64,000 nucleotides of DNA from an uncultured Aquimarina sp. (GCF_947492405.1 NZ_CANLMP010000009.1:62001-126000), one strand, 5' to 3'. Shown: positions 27,405 to 35,998, counted from the stretch's first letter. Numbers and translations are program-made. The notes: generated from the letters alone by a model not told the origin.

Positions 27405-27862
27405 GATGTAGAAATTAAAAATGTGGTTCTTATAGTGTCTAGAGGTTGATCTAGTAATTTTTTGAAATCCAATTGATAAAATGTATATGCACTGCGCCCT
27501 TTTGTATAAGATGTTCTGAACATCTTGAATTTATCCGGATAGAGTAGGGTTCCAATGAAAATTACAGTATACAGGTATAAGCTTTTCTTGCCGTTGCCCA
27601 GAAGATAATATTGCATGGAGATTTCTTCAGGTACCGTGATTCCTGTTTTTGTCAATACGTGAAACACATCATGGTTTTCTAGTTTAGGTTGAGGTGTAAA
27701 ATCATGTTGTAGTAAAAAACTTCCTAGATGAAACCCAAGACTGGTTGTGGGATATTTCAATAATTGCGATACTGATATGTCCCAGGGTTCTTCTTTTTTA
27801 AACCATTTTTGATATGGAATTTTACTCCATTCGTATAATATTTCTAATAAAATTGATCTCAT
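27395..27862 (-). CDS. Coq4-like protein (copy 2)
   Basis: 155 residues. The Coq4-family metal-binding signature HDxxHxLT is present as NHDVFHVLTKTG, followed by EISMQYYLLGNG at the spacing where Coq4 has E-x-x-L-Q-x-F-E-L-G. Coq4 acts in ubiquinone synthesis in eukaryotes and Proteobacteria. Flavobacteriaceae make menaquinone, so the role here is open. Its promoter contains a palindromic operator (27879-27897). A second copy lies three genes upstream at 28312. Confidence 0.65.
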   Translation of the reverse strand: MRSILLEILYEWSKIPYQKWFKKEEPWDISVSQLLKYPTTSLGFHLGSFLLQHDFTPQPKLENHDVFHVLTKTGITVPEEISMQYYLLGNGKKSLYLYTVIFIGTLLYPDKFKMFRTSYTKGRSAYTFYQLDFKKLLDQPLDTIRTTFLISTSCK

Positions 27863-27878
27863 TTTTTTGTTTTAAAAG

Positions 27879-27897
27879 TACTTTGAATTTCAAAGTT
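27879..27897. promoter_or_regulatory. Palindromic operator, site B
   Basis: ACTTTG-AATTT-CAAAGT is a perfect inverted repeat, 17 bases upstream of the 27862 start. Read on the minus strand it includes TAACTTTG, an exact -7 box, so a bound regulator would block RNA polymerase. The matching site at 29434-29452 shares even the flanking AAAAGT. Confidence 0.65.
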
Positions 27898-27942
27898 AAA
27901 TGATAAAAAAAATATGCTCATTATATAGGGCAAATTATAATG

Positions 27943-28248
27943 TTATTGTTTTAGTAATTTTTCAATAGCTTCTACATGTTTTTTAAAAGCCTCACGACCT
28001 TTTTTGGTGGTACTGTACCTAGTGTTCGGTTTTCTTCCGATAAATGATTTTTCTACGACTATATATTCTTCTTTTTCCAAAGCTTTGGTGTGACTAGCTA
28101 GGTTACCATCGGTTGCGCCCAAAAGTTCTTTTAACATTTTAAAATCGGCATATTCATTTACCATAAGAATCGACATAATTCCTAATCGTATACGATGATC
28201 AAATGCTTTATTTATGTCGTTAATTATGTTTTTCATTTGGTGCCCCAA
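27943..28248 (-). CDS. Winged-helix transcriptional regulator (ArsR/PadR/HTH_34-like)
   Basis: 101 residues (an ATG at 28236 is an equally possible start). The pattern NDINKAFDHRIRLGIMSILM, then KMLKELLGATDGNLASHTKALEKEEYI and GRKPNTRYSTTKKGREAF is a single winged-helix domain of the type that binds short palindromes as a dimer. No ligand domain is visible. It lies in the middle of the block it probably controls: the two operators at 27879 and 29434 flank it and overlap the -7 regions of both promoters. Autoregulation is therefore likely. Confidence 0.85.
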   Translation of the reverse strand: MGHQMKNIINDINKAFDHRIRLGIMSILMVNEYADFKMLKELLGATDGNLASHTKALEKEEYIVVEKSFIGRKPNTRYSTTKKGREAFKKHVEAIEKLLKQ

Positions 28249-28311
28249 GATTAGTTTAGGATTTTATACTTGTCTTCTAATTATTGTTTTATTAATGAAT
28301 TATTTATGATC

Positions 28312-28830
28312 TTATTTTTTACAATAAATAGCTTTTAAATCTTTTGTTAATTCGGCTTGACACTTTTTAAGTACTAAACTTGATATAGATATAGCATTTT
28401 TACCTTTTCTATAATCTTTATAAAAAGTATTCCAATGCTCTGGGAATAGTATACCCGATGCTAAAAATAAAATACAAGATATACTATAATTACCATTTCC
28501 AAATAAATAGGCTTGCATTCTTATTTCATCAATAGATGACATACTGTATCCTAATATAATGTGTTTCATGTCATGTTCTTCAAATTTTGGAATGATTTTT
28601 AAATGACGGCTATTTAACATTTTAAAAACATCATTTCCAATTGTTCCTTCAGGTAGTAAACTCAATTCATCTAATGTTACTTCGCTTCTGGATTGAAACA
28701 AATATTGTAATGGTTTAATAGCAATTGAAACTTTTAAATTTTCTATAAAAGTTTCTCTTAGTTTAGAGTATTTATTTGTTGCTTTTCGGTTGAGATTAAG
28801 TATCATCATATTGTTATTTAGAATAATCAT
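28312..28830 (-). CDS. Coq4-like protein (copy 1)
   Basis: 172 residues (the ATG at 28809 is an alternative start). It aligns with the 27395 protein: EHDMKHIILGYS corresponds to HDVFHVLTKTG, EIRMQAYLFGNG to EISMQYYLLGNG, and LFPEHWNTFYKDYRKGKNA to LYPDKFKMFRTSYTKGRSA. The HDxxH metal-binding pair is kept although the LTG part is changed. It overlaps the upstream membrane-protein gene by 17 bases. Function unknown. Confidence 0.6.
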   Translation of the reverse strand: MIILNNNMMILNLNRKATNKYSKLRETFIENLKVSIAIKPLQYLFQSRSEVTLDELSLLPEGTIGNDVFKMLNSRHLKIIPKFEEHDMKHIILGYSMSSIDEIRMQAYLFGNGNYSISCILFLASGILFPEHWNTFYKDYRKGKNAISISSLVLKKCQAELTKDLKAIYCKK

Positions 28831-29425
28831 GTGTAAAATAAATTAAGCTTCCGTATATAATATGCATTACGCCAAATCCGAGCACCCAAAACCAAAAACC
28901 AAAACCTGGATATATTGCACAGATCAATCCTAATATAATCTCTACATATCCTAAATATTTTACATTTCCGATAGTGTACTTTGAAGCATTTACCAGCGCA
29001 AGTCCATAAAAAATAAGCATCAAAGAACCAGTTAGACCATAATGATTACTAAAGATTTTGATCATGATGTAAATCCCACCTGTAATTAATGGTACTAAAA
29101 AGGCAGTGAGTAGTCTTTTAGAAGCACCATTCCATAAGGTTTCATTATTCTTCTTAGCTTTTCTGCTACTCAGAATCACTGCAGTTATGATGCTTAACAG
29201 AGCAATAGCAGCCAAATCAATTAAGATGTAGTTAAATATTTTTCCATCTAGAATTAAGTATTCTCTTCCACTAATGCTAACGAGGTAATAGGCGATACCT
29301 GCACCGATTAATGCGTAGATCCCTGCTAGAATTCCAGATAAACCACTTAGAGAGAAAAAACGAGATGATTTATTCATCATGTCTTTGATCTCTGTGATAT
29401 CTTTTAAATAATCTTCTGTGCTCAT
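28814..29425 (-). CDS. Six-helix membrane protein, first gene of the regulated block
   Basis: 203 residues. A charged N-terminus (MSTEDYLKDITEIKDMMNKS) precedes about six hydrophobic helices. No named family is recognised. Its promoter carries operator site A, only 8 bases before the ATG. It is followed by overlapping or closely spaced genes for the Coq4-like protein and the regulator, which indicates one transcript. Confidence 0.75.
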   Translation of the reverse strand: MSTEDYLKDITEIKDMMNKSSRFFSLSGLSGILAGIYALIGAGIAYYLVSISGREYLILDGKIFNYILIDLAAIALLSIITAVILSSRKAKKNNETLWNGASKRLLTAFLVPLITGGIYIMIKIFSNHYGLTGSLMLIFYGLALVNASKYTIGNVKYLGYVEIILGLICAIYPGFGFWFWVLGFGVMHIIYGSLIYFTHDYSK

Positions 29426-29433
29426 ATTAAAAG

Positions 29434-29452
29434 TACTTTGAAATACAAAGTA
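29434..29452. promoter_or_regulatory. Palindromic operator, site A
   Basis: TACTTTG-AAATA-CAAAGTA, a perfect 7-bp inverted repeat in the 94-bp gap between the block (minus strand) and the DUF1801 gene (plus strand). It is nearly identical to site B at 27879 including flanks. It could affect both divergent genes. Confidence 0.65.
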
Positions 29453-29519
29453 AAATTAAATTATTGAATTGTGCAAATGATTTTTTAGATTTAGTAAATA
29501 AATAGTAAAGGCTTGTTTA

Positions 29520-29882
29520 ATGAAACCAGCAGAAGAGTATATTTTAAATCAACCAGAACCATTTAAATCAATGTTACTTCATTTACAAGTAATTATTGAG
29601 GCTACCTTACCGGAAGTCGAATTGTTATATAAATGGAGAGTACCTTTTTATTATATTGGTAAGAGTCCAATTTGTTATCTAAATGTAACAAAGGGATATG
29701 TCGATGTGGGTTTTTGGGGAGCCCAATATTTTACAGACCATGTTGATAAACTAGTTACTGATAAAAGAAAGTATGTAAAGTCTTTTCGGTATCGTAAACC
29801 AGAAGAGATAGACGAGCAAGTTTTTGTAACGATTCTTCAGCAGGCATATACCTACAGAAATGAAAAATTTATTACAGATTAA
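29520..29882 (+). CDS. DUF1801 family protein
   Basis: 120 residues. MKPAEEYILNQPEPFKSMLLHL, then LPEVELLYKWRVPFYYIGKSP and a C-terminal KYVKSFRYRKPEEID match the small YdhG/DUF1801 fold. Function unknown. Divergent from the regulated block and convergent with the Cry-like gene. Confidence 0.8.
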   Translation: MKPAEEYILNQPEPFKSMLLHLQVIIEATLPEVELLYKWRVPFYYIGKSPICYLNVTKGYVDVGFWGAQYFTDHVDKLVTDKRKYVKSFRYRKPEEIDEQVFVTILQQAYTYRNEKFITD

Positions 29883-29905
29883 TTATCTGTTTGATTAAAG
29901 AAGAA

Positions 29906-31324
29906 CTAAATAGATTTAATTATTGGAATTGGATTTTCTGCTAACATTCTCCATTTTTCTCCTACTTTTCCAGCCGTATCCTGAAGTTGTTTAGTTGTGT
30001 TAGCTTTGACTTGTGCTATATATTCTTTTCTATGCTTTTCTGCATTAGCTTTACATTTTTTTTCTAAAGCCTTTTTTCCGGCTTCCCTGCCTATATACTT
30101 GGATTTCTTACCAGTTTTTGAATCAACATAGTAGTAACTGTAAGAACAGATTAAATCACCTGTACTTGATGCTGTACAATCCGGATAGATCTTCAAACCG
30201 GATATTTTTGTTACTCTCGAAGCAGCAAGTTTAGGAATTACGGTGTCTATATGAGTAGCATATTCTCTGGCCTTTTGGGATAAGGTTTTCGCATAAGGAG
30301 AATTAGAAGGGTCCGTGAGGTGATTAGGATCTTGTAATGCTCTCTCTTGGAATAATGCAATATGTGTGCTCGCAGCAATTAAGAAATTTCCTAATGCCGC
30401 GTTTGCATAACGTTCTTCTTGAAAAATAGCTAGAATTTTGGTGTATAGTGTATGATTATAGAATTCAAGTTTGGATTGTAATGTCTCCTTGGGCGTCTTT
30501 GGGTCTTCTGCCAGATGTTTATATTCACTAGATATATAATCTAATATGCCACTAAGTTCTGCATAGGTGTCTGTAAGTGTCTTTCTATCCAGTTCTTCAA
30601 TAATAATTTTACGAATATTGTCATAAATTACCTGCCAATTAGTGTCACCACCATTTGGCCATACCATTGCGAGTAATGCTGCGCCTAATATATTTAATGG
30701 AGGAGGTGCTGTTCCCATAAGTGCATCAAGCAAAACTTTCACTCCTTTGGTCCAATCTGCATCTTGCGCATAAACTTGTCCAGATAGTAGGGATAGGTTT
30801 ATTAAATCAGACGGCATTTCGATATCCTCCTGAGAAATATCTTTTAGTTTTCCATCTTCGATAATCAGATCTGGTCTAAAAAAATACAGCGTAGATTTAT
30901 TAGTTACTCTTTTTACAAATGGTGTTCCTTTTTTGTAGTTTTTCCAATCTTCTAACAAGTAAGAAGCGGTCTGACCATTCGGTACTATTTCTTCACCTAT
31001 ACCTAATGCTATGACAGCATCAGTTTCTTGAATAAAACAATCAATCTGTTGTTTCAGATTTTGTTGTATCTCCAATCCGTTAGAAATATTTTCTATAGTA
31101 GCTATTTTTGGCTCTAAGTCTGCACTAAGATTTGAAGTAATACTTTGTATCATTTCTTGTGTTCTTAAAACTTTGACCTGGTCTTCTATGTTCGAAAAAG
31201 TCATGGTTTTACTTGTGGGAGGTTTGCATATTTTTTCGTTAACATAACCTTCAAGATTATTTAATTCAGTTATCTTATTAAAAACGATATGAACTCTACT
31301 GGACATAGCTGTTGTTTTTACCAA
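29906..31324 (-). CDS. Delta-endotoxin (Cry) domain I-like protein
   Basis: 472 residues, no signal peptide. Another possible start is Met7. Residues of about 190-365 resemble the helical pore-forming domain I of three-domain Cry toxins. A hydrophobic ILGAALLAMVWPNGGDTNWQVI matches the Cry pattern 'LLGLLWP.G..DPWE', followed by DNIRKIIIEELDRKT (helix 3-like), a long helix pair, and FLIAASTHIALFQERALQD, which matches the central helix pattern 'A.A.NLHL.LLRDA'. The about 185 N-terminal residues and the basic C-terminus (375-472, with four cysteines and many lysines) are not recognised. I see no clear domain II or III. It is monocistronic. A cytolytic or predatory role is an inference. Confidence 0.65.
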   Translation of the reverse strand: MVKTTAMSSRVHIVFNKITELNNLEGYVNEKICKPPTSKTMTFSNIEDQVKVLRTQEMIQSITSNLSADLEPKIATIENISNGLEIQQNLKQQIDCFIQETDAVIALGIGEEIVPNGQTASYLLEDWKNYKKGTPFVKRVTNKSTLYFFRPDLIIEDGKLKDISQEDIEMPSDLINLSLLSGQVYAQDADWTKGVKVLLDALMGTAPPPLNILGAALLAMVWPNGGDTNWQVIYDNIRKIIIEELDRKTLTDTYAELSGILDYISSEYKHLAEDPKTPKETLQSKLEFYNHTLYTKILAIFQEERYANAALGNFLIAASTHIALFQERALQDPNHLTDPSNSPYAKTLSQKAREYATHIDTVIPKLAASRVTKISGLKIYPDCTASSTGDLICSYSYYYVDSKTGKKSKYIGREAGKKALEKKCKANAEKHRKEYIAQVKANTTKQLQDTAGKVGEKWRMLAENPIPIIKSI

Positions 31325-31618
31325 AAATTATTACAAAACAGATTTGTTTAAAGCACTTTACTTTACCATAAATATACACTAAATTTTGTCTATGGTGTTG
31401 ATAATCAATAGTCAATTGATTGTAAGTTTGACATAATGATTAAAGGAATTGGTTAACTATAGCGTTCTGTTAAAAGCTAAAAGTCTAAGATATAAGTTGT
31501 TGCATTTCTTGATGAAATGTGCTAAATAACTAATTTTCCACTCGGATTTTTTTAAATGAAGTCTTCGATATGGATAATCAGATTGGATACTAGGATAATA
31601 AGGTTTTTTGAGAAATAA

Positions 31619-32437
31619 TTATAGTGTGTTCACTGTTTGTCTGATAGCAACCAAATTACTTAATAATTTTTCTAAATATTGGAGATCTAACATATTTGCT
31701 CCGTCACTTTTAGCATTTGCAGGGTCAAAATGTGTTTCCATAAACAAACCATCCACACCTGTAACCACTCCTGCACGTGCAATAGTTTCTATCATATCGG
31801 GTCTGCCTCCCGTTACTCCGCTAGATTGATTAGGTTGTTGTAATGAATGTGTTACATCCAGAACTGTAGTTGCATATTCTTTCATAGTAGGTATTCCCCT
31901 AAAATCTACGATCATATCTTGATATCCAAACATGGTTCCTCTATCTGTTATCATTGCCAGATCACTACCACTATCTTTTACTTTTCTAACCGCATGTTGC
32001 ATCGCTTCAGGGCTCATAAATTGCCCTTTTTTTAAGTTTACAGTTTTTCCGGTTTTTGCAGCAGCTACAACTAAATCTGTTTGTCGAACCAAAAAAGCAG
32101 GAATCTGTAAAATATCAACATACTCCGCAGCCATTGCAGCATCTTCATTCTCATGAATATCTGTTACGGTTGGAACTTCAAAAGTTTCTCCGACTTTACG
32201 TAAAATCTTTAACGCCTTTTCATTTCCAATACCAGTAAAACTATCAATACGGCTACGATTTGCTTTCTTAAAAGAACCTTTAAAAACATATGGAATTTTT
32301 AACTTAGAAGTGATTTCTACCACTTTTTCGGCAATTCGCAATGCCATTTCTTCACCTTCGATGGCACAAGGTCCAGCAAGAAGGAAAAAATTATTAGCAT
32401 CAAGGTTTTTTAGATTTTTGATCTTAGAAAGTTCCAT
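31619..32437 (-). CDS. kdsA: 3-deoxy-8-phosphooctulonate synthase (Kdo-8-P synthase)
   Basis: 272 residues, normal length. KdsA condenses phosphoenolpyruvate with arabinose 5-phosphate for the Kdo of lipopolysaccharide. Visible signatures are LLAGPCAIEGEEMA, PYVFKGSFKKANRSR, TDIHE, QIPAFLVRQTDL, NLKKGQFMSPEAM, TDRGTMFGY, FDVTHS-like LDVTHSLQQP and METHFDPANAKSDG. It stands alone with a consensus -7 box at 32456. Confidence 0.96.
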   Translation of the reverse strand: MELSKIKNLKNLDANNFFLLAGPCAIEGEEMALRIAEKVVEITSKLKIPYVFKGSFKKANRSRIDSFTGIGNEKALKILRKVGETFEVPTVTDIHENEDAAMAAEYVDILQIPAFLVRQTDLVVAAAKTGKTVNLKKGQFMSPEAMQHAVRKVKDSGSDLAMITDRGTMFGYQDMIVDFRGIPTMKEYATTVLDVTHSLQQPNQSSGVTGGRPDMIETIARAGVVTGVDGLFMETHFDPANAKSDGANMLDLQYLEKLLSNLVAIRQTVNTL

Positions 32438-32455
32438 AACGATATTTTAAAAAAG

Positions 32456-32463
32456 CAAAGATA
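32456..32463 (-). promoter_or_regulatory. -7 promoter box of kdsA
   Basis: The minus strand reads TATCTTTG, 18 bases before the ATG, an exact TAnnTTTG match. Confidence 0.55.
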
Positions 32464-32699
32464 TGCGTTTTAATAATCGTATGAAAAGTTTACATCATCC
32501 AATAAGAAATTTTATGATCAGAATAATTTTAAAAGCATGCATTATTTGTTTTTCAGCTGTTTGTATTATTGGTAGATAGTCTTCCGGATCACGCATTTCG
32601 ACTGAAAATATAAACGGCTTCGAAAGGTAGATTTAAATCCCTGATTTTGAGGATTTTTCAATATTTTTAATTTAACATACAACCTATTAAAATATAACG

Positions 32700-32707
32700 T
32701 ACATTTG
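32700..32707 (+). promoter_or_regulatory. -7 promoter box of typA
   Basis: TACATTTG, an exact TAnnTTTG match, 21 bases before the ATG at 32729. Confidence 0.55.
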
Positions 32708-32728
32708 CACCCTTAAATTCAGGCGTAT

Positions 32729-34528
32729 ATGACTGCTATAAAAAACATTGCTATTATTGCTCACGTAGATCACGGTAAAACTACCTTGGTAGACAAAATT
32801 ATGTATCACTGTCAATTGTTTCGTGAAAACGAGAATACAGGAGATTTAATTTTGGATAACAACGACCTAGAGCGTGAAAGAGGAATTACGATTACTTCGA
32901 AAAACGTTTCTGTTACTTATAAAGGAACAAAAATTAACATTATTGATACACCAGGTCACGCCGATTTCGGAGGAGAAGTGGAACGTGTATTAAATATGGC
33001 TGATGGAGTTTTATTGTTGGTAGATGCTTTTGAAGGACCGATGCCACAAACACGTTTTGTACTTCAAAAAGCAATTGACCTTGGTTTAAAACCTTGTGTT
33101 GTTGTTAATAAGGTGGATAAGGAAAACTGTACACCAGATGAAGTACATGAAAAAGTATTCGATTTAATGTTCGAATTAGGAGCAGAGGAGTGGCAGTTGG
33201 ATTTCCCTACTGTATATGGTTCTGCTAAGAACAATTGGATGAGTGATGACTGGCAGAAAGAAACTGATAGTATTGAACCATTATTAGATATGGTAATGGA
33301 ACATATTCCTGCACCAAAAATTGAAGAAGGAACATTACAGATGTTAATTACATCTTTGGATTTCTCATCATTTACAGGTCGTATCGCAATTGGACGTTTA
33401 CAAAGAGGAACTTTAACTGAAGGAATGCAGGTTTCTTTGGTGAAACGAGATGGGACGATTAAGAAATCTAAAATTAAAGAGCTTCATACTTTCGAAGGTT
33501 TAGGAAGAATGAAGGTTGATAAAGTAGAAGCCGGAGATATTTGTGCTTTAGTTGGTTTAGAAGGATTCGAAATAGGTGATACAGTTGCTGATATCGAAAA
33601 TCCAGAAGGTTTAAAAACAATTGCGATTGATGAACCAACAATGAGTATGTTATTTACTATTAATGATTCTCCATTTTTTGGAAAAGATGGTAAGTTCGTT
33701 ACTTCTAGACATATCAAAGAAAGATTAGAAAAAGAATTAGAGAAAAATTTAGCACTTAGAGTTAATGAAACTAATAGTGCAGATAAATTTTTAGTTTTTG
33801 GTAGAGGTGTACTTCACTTATCTGTTCTTATTGAAACAATGCGTCGTGAAGGATATGAGTTGCAGATAGGACAACCACAGGTAATCATTAAAGAAATTGA
33901 TGGTGTTAAGTGTGAACCGATAGAAGAATTAACCATTGATTTACCTGAGAACGTATCTGGTAAAGCGGTTGAAATGGTAACAATGCGTAAAGGAGAAATG
34001 TTAAGCATGGAAGCCAAAGGTGAGCGTATGGTTTGCGAATTTATGATTCCTTCTAGAGGTATTATAGGATTGCGTAATCAGTTACTAACTGCTACCGCTG
34101 GTGAGGCGATAATGGCACACAGGTTTAAAGAGTATCAGCCGCTTAAAGGTGATATTCCTGGTCGTATTAATGGATCATTGGTTTCTATGGAAAAAGGTTC
34201 TGCAATACCTTACTCAATTGATAAGTTACAAGATAGAGGTAAGTTTTTTGTAGATCCGGGAGAAGATATTTATGAAGGACAGGTGATTGGAGAGAATTCT
34301 CGTGGAGATGATATGGCGGTAAATATTACTAAGACTAAGAAGTTGAGTAATGTACGTTCTTCTGGTGCTGATGATAAAGCTAAAATTGTTCCTGCTATCA
34401 AATTTTCTTTAGAAGAAGCTTTAGAATATATTCAGAAGGATGAATATGTAGAAGTGACTCCTAATCATTTACGATTAAGAAAAGTATTCTTAACTGAAGT
34501 AGAGCGTAAAAGAAATAAGATCGTATAA
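32729..34528 (+). CDS. typA: Ribosome-associated GTPase TypA/BipA
   Basis: 599 residues. Translational GTPase with G1 IIAHVDHGKTTL, switch I RERGITI, G3 DTPGHADFGGEVERV and G4 NKVDKEN, then EF-G-like domains and the TypA-specific C-terminus (FMIPSRGIIGLRNQLLTATA, GSLVSMEKGSAIPYSIDKLQ, VEVTPNHLRLRK). It helps large-subunit assembly, especially under stress or cold. Monocistronic with its own terminator. Confidence 0.96.
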   Translation: MTAIKNIAIIAHVDHGKTTLVDKIMYHCQLFRENENTGDLILDNNDLERERGITITSKNVSVTYKGTKINIIDTPGHADFGGEVERVLNMADGVLLLVDAFEGPMPQTRFVLQKAIDLGLKPCVVVNKVDKENCTPDEVHEKVFDLMFELGAEEWQLDFPTVYGSAKNNWMSDDWQKETDSIEPLLDMVMEHIPAPKIEEGTLQMLITSLDFSSFTGRIAIGRLQRGTLTEGMQVSLVKRDGTIKKSKIKELHTFEGLGRMKVDKVEAGDICALVGLEGFEIGDTVADIENPEGLKTIAIDEPTMSMLFTINDSPFFGKDGKFVTSRHIKERLEKELEKNLALRVNETNSADKFLVFGRGVLHLSVLIETMRREGYELQIGQPQVIIKEIDGVKCEPIEELTIDLPENVSGKAVEMVTMRKGEMLSMEAKGERMVCEFMIPSRGIIGLRNQLLTATAGEAIMAHRFKEYQPLKGDIPGRINGSLVSMEKGSAIPYSIDKLQDRGKFFVDPGEDIYEGQVIGENSRGDDMAVNITKTKKLSNVRSSGADDKAKIVPAIKFSLEEALEYIQKDEYVEVTPNHLRLRKVFLTEVERKRNKIV

Positions 34529-34554
34529 TCTAATTTCTAATTTTATATACAATT

Positions 34555-34584
34555 AAAAAATCCCGAGGAAACTCGGGATTTTTT
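34555..34584. terminator. Terminator after typA
   Basis: A perfect 13-bp stem AAAAAATCCCGAG/CTCGGGATTTTTT with a GAAA tetraloop (34555-34567, 34572-34584). Confidence 0.9.
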
Positions 34585-34834
34585 GTCGAAATTATGGGGT
34601 AATTATGGTTTTGGGATCAATTCGTTTTTGAGGGGTAAATTATTTATTTTTCAATATTTTTTATCTTCGACAAATGTAAAGGTTTAAACCAATGAATAAC
34701 TTGTAAAATTCTTTAAAATAACGGTAAAATACTTTTTTTATCGATTAAATACACTTTTTTTCTTGTTTGAATCAAAATTTCGCAATAAAACTAATAAAGA
34801 GTTTTTACACCATTTATGATGGTTACACCTATTT

Positions 34835-34860
34835 TTTAATGCAAAACATTAAATTTTTTT
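34835..34860 (+). terminator. Orphan terminator-like hairpin
   Basis: Stem TTTAATG/CATTAAA (34835-34841, 34847-34853), loop CAAAA, then T7. No gene precedes it within 300 bases except typA, which already has its own terminator. Confidence 0.35.
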
Positions 34861-35065
34861 CTATAAATACTGCGGGGTGGGTGGCTTTTTAGATTTACGG
34901 GGTAACCGTTGTCTATAATCATTACTAATGATATAAAATAAGGTGTAAATTTTATTGCCTTTTTGTAAGAAAAAACGCAACTGTTTTTTCTTGTTAGCTA
35001 AAAGTAAGACTAATATTCCGAATACTCAAACAAATTAAGTATTTTCACTTTCCTAAATAATTATT

Positions 35066-35998
35066 TTGCAAACGTATACGATTAAGAGATATCATAAAGA
35101 TGATTATTCTTTATGGAATAGTTTTATAGATAATTCTAAAAACGGTACTTTTCTATTTTATAGAGATTTTATGGAATACCATTCGGACCGATTCCAGGAT
35201 TTTTCTCTATTGATTTATGATAAAAAAAAAATAATTGCTGTTTTTCCTTCTAATATAAAAGATGAAAAAATATATTCTCATCAAGGACTTACCTATGGAG
35301 GGTTGGTGTTAGGGAAGAGTATAGGAGGAGAGAAAGTAAGAAATATTCTTTCTGATGTAATTGATTTTCTTCGTTCTCATACAATTGATTGTTTGTATGT
35401 TAAATCACTACCTATTTTTTACCATCAAAAACCATCTAATGAATTCGCTTTTTTCTTTTCAGAATTTGGTGCAGAACTCTATGGTAGAGATCTTAATCTG
35501 GCAATTGATTATAATTTACCTTCTACCATTCATAAAAGTAAACTGAAACATTATGAAAAAAGAAGGAATATTGGCTTTGAGATAATGGAAGTGGATGATT
35601 TTTCAGGCTTTTGGAATGAAGTATTGATTCCAAGATTACAAGAAAGGCATAGTACTAAGCCAGTACACACTCTAGAAGAAATTCATTTGCTTAAAGATAA
35701 ATTTCCTGAATCCATAAAACAATTTGTCATTAGTTTGGATGATGAAATTTTAGCAGGAATTACTATTTTTAAGACTAAAGAGGTCGTAAAATCTCAATAC
35801 GGAGCTGTTACGGATCAGGGTGAAAAACATAGAGCACTTGATTTCCTTTTTATTTCATTGATTAATCAATATCGGGAAGAAGGTTATAGATTTTTTGATA
35901 TGGGTACGGTAACTGAAAATAACTTTGGACTACTAAAACAGAAAGAAGAATTAGGATGTGAAATCTACACACAGGATTTTTATAGATTAGATCTTTAG
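35066..35998 (+). CDS. FemAB/GNAT-fold acyltransferase-like protein
   Basis: 310 residues. Start inferred as TTG at 35066: the reading frame is closed by TAA 10 bases upstream, no ATG is available before residue 36, and the homologous N-terminus (YTIKRYHKDDYSLWNSFIDNSKNGTFLFYRDFMEY) needs the full length. The double-GNAT FemAB layout is suggested by LYVKSLPIFYH in the first half and LAGITIFKTKEVVKSQYGAV plus ALDFLFISLINQYREEGYRFFDMG in the second. Such proteins transfer acyl or aminoacyl groups to cell-surface precursors. It is the first gene of the polysaccharide region, but its substrate is unknown. Confidence 0.75.
   Translation: MQTYTIKRYHKDDYSLWNSFIDNSKNGTFLFYRDFMEYHSDRFQDFSLLIYDKKKIIAVFPSNIKDEKIYSHQGLTYGGLVLGKSIGGEKVRNILSDVIDFLRSHTIDCLYVKSLPIFYHQKPSNEFAFFFSEFGAELYGRDLNLAIDYNLPSTIHKSKLKHYEKRRNIGFEIMEVDDFSGFWNEVLIPRLQERHSTKPVHTLEEIHLLKDKFPESIKQFVISLDDEILAGITIFKTKEVVKSQYGAVTDQGEKHRALDFLFISLINQYREEGYRFFDMGTVTENNFGLLKQKEELGCEIYTQDFYRLDL

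Larger units (their letters stand above)
34529..35065. other. 537-bp intergenic region before the polysaccharide region
   Basis: No ORF of note. It holds the typA terminator, a palindrome-like TTTTATCGATTAAA at 34736-34749 related to the motif upstream of the 32-residue peptide genes, three copies of TTACACC/GGTGTAA (34805, 34823, 34942), several GGGGTAA-like runs, and a second terminator-like hairpin at 34835-34860. The latter suggests that an untranslated transcript could end there. Confidence 0.4.

Noticed and set aside
29906..31324. Cry-like protein as part of a prophage or toxin-complex island
   Set aside because: It is flanked by housekeeping genes (kdsA, typA) with similar base composition and no phage, Tc or mobility gene nearby.
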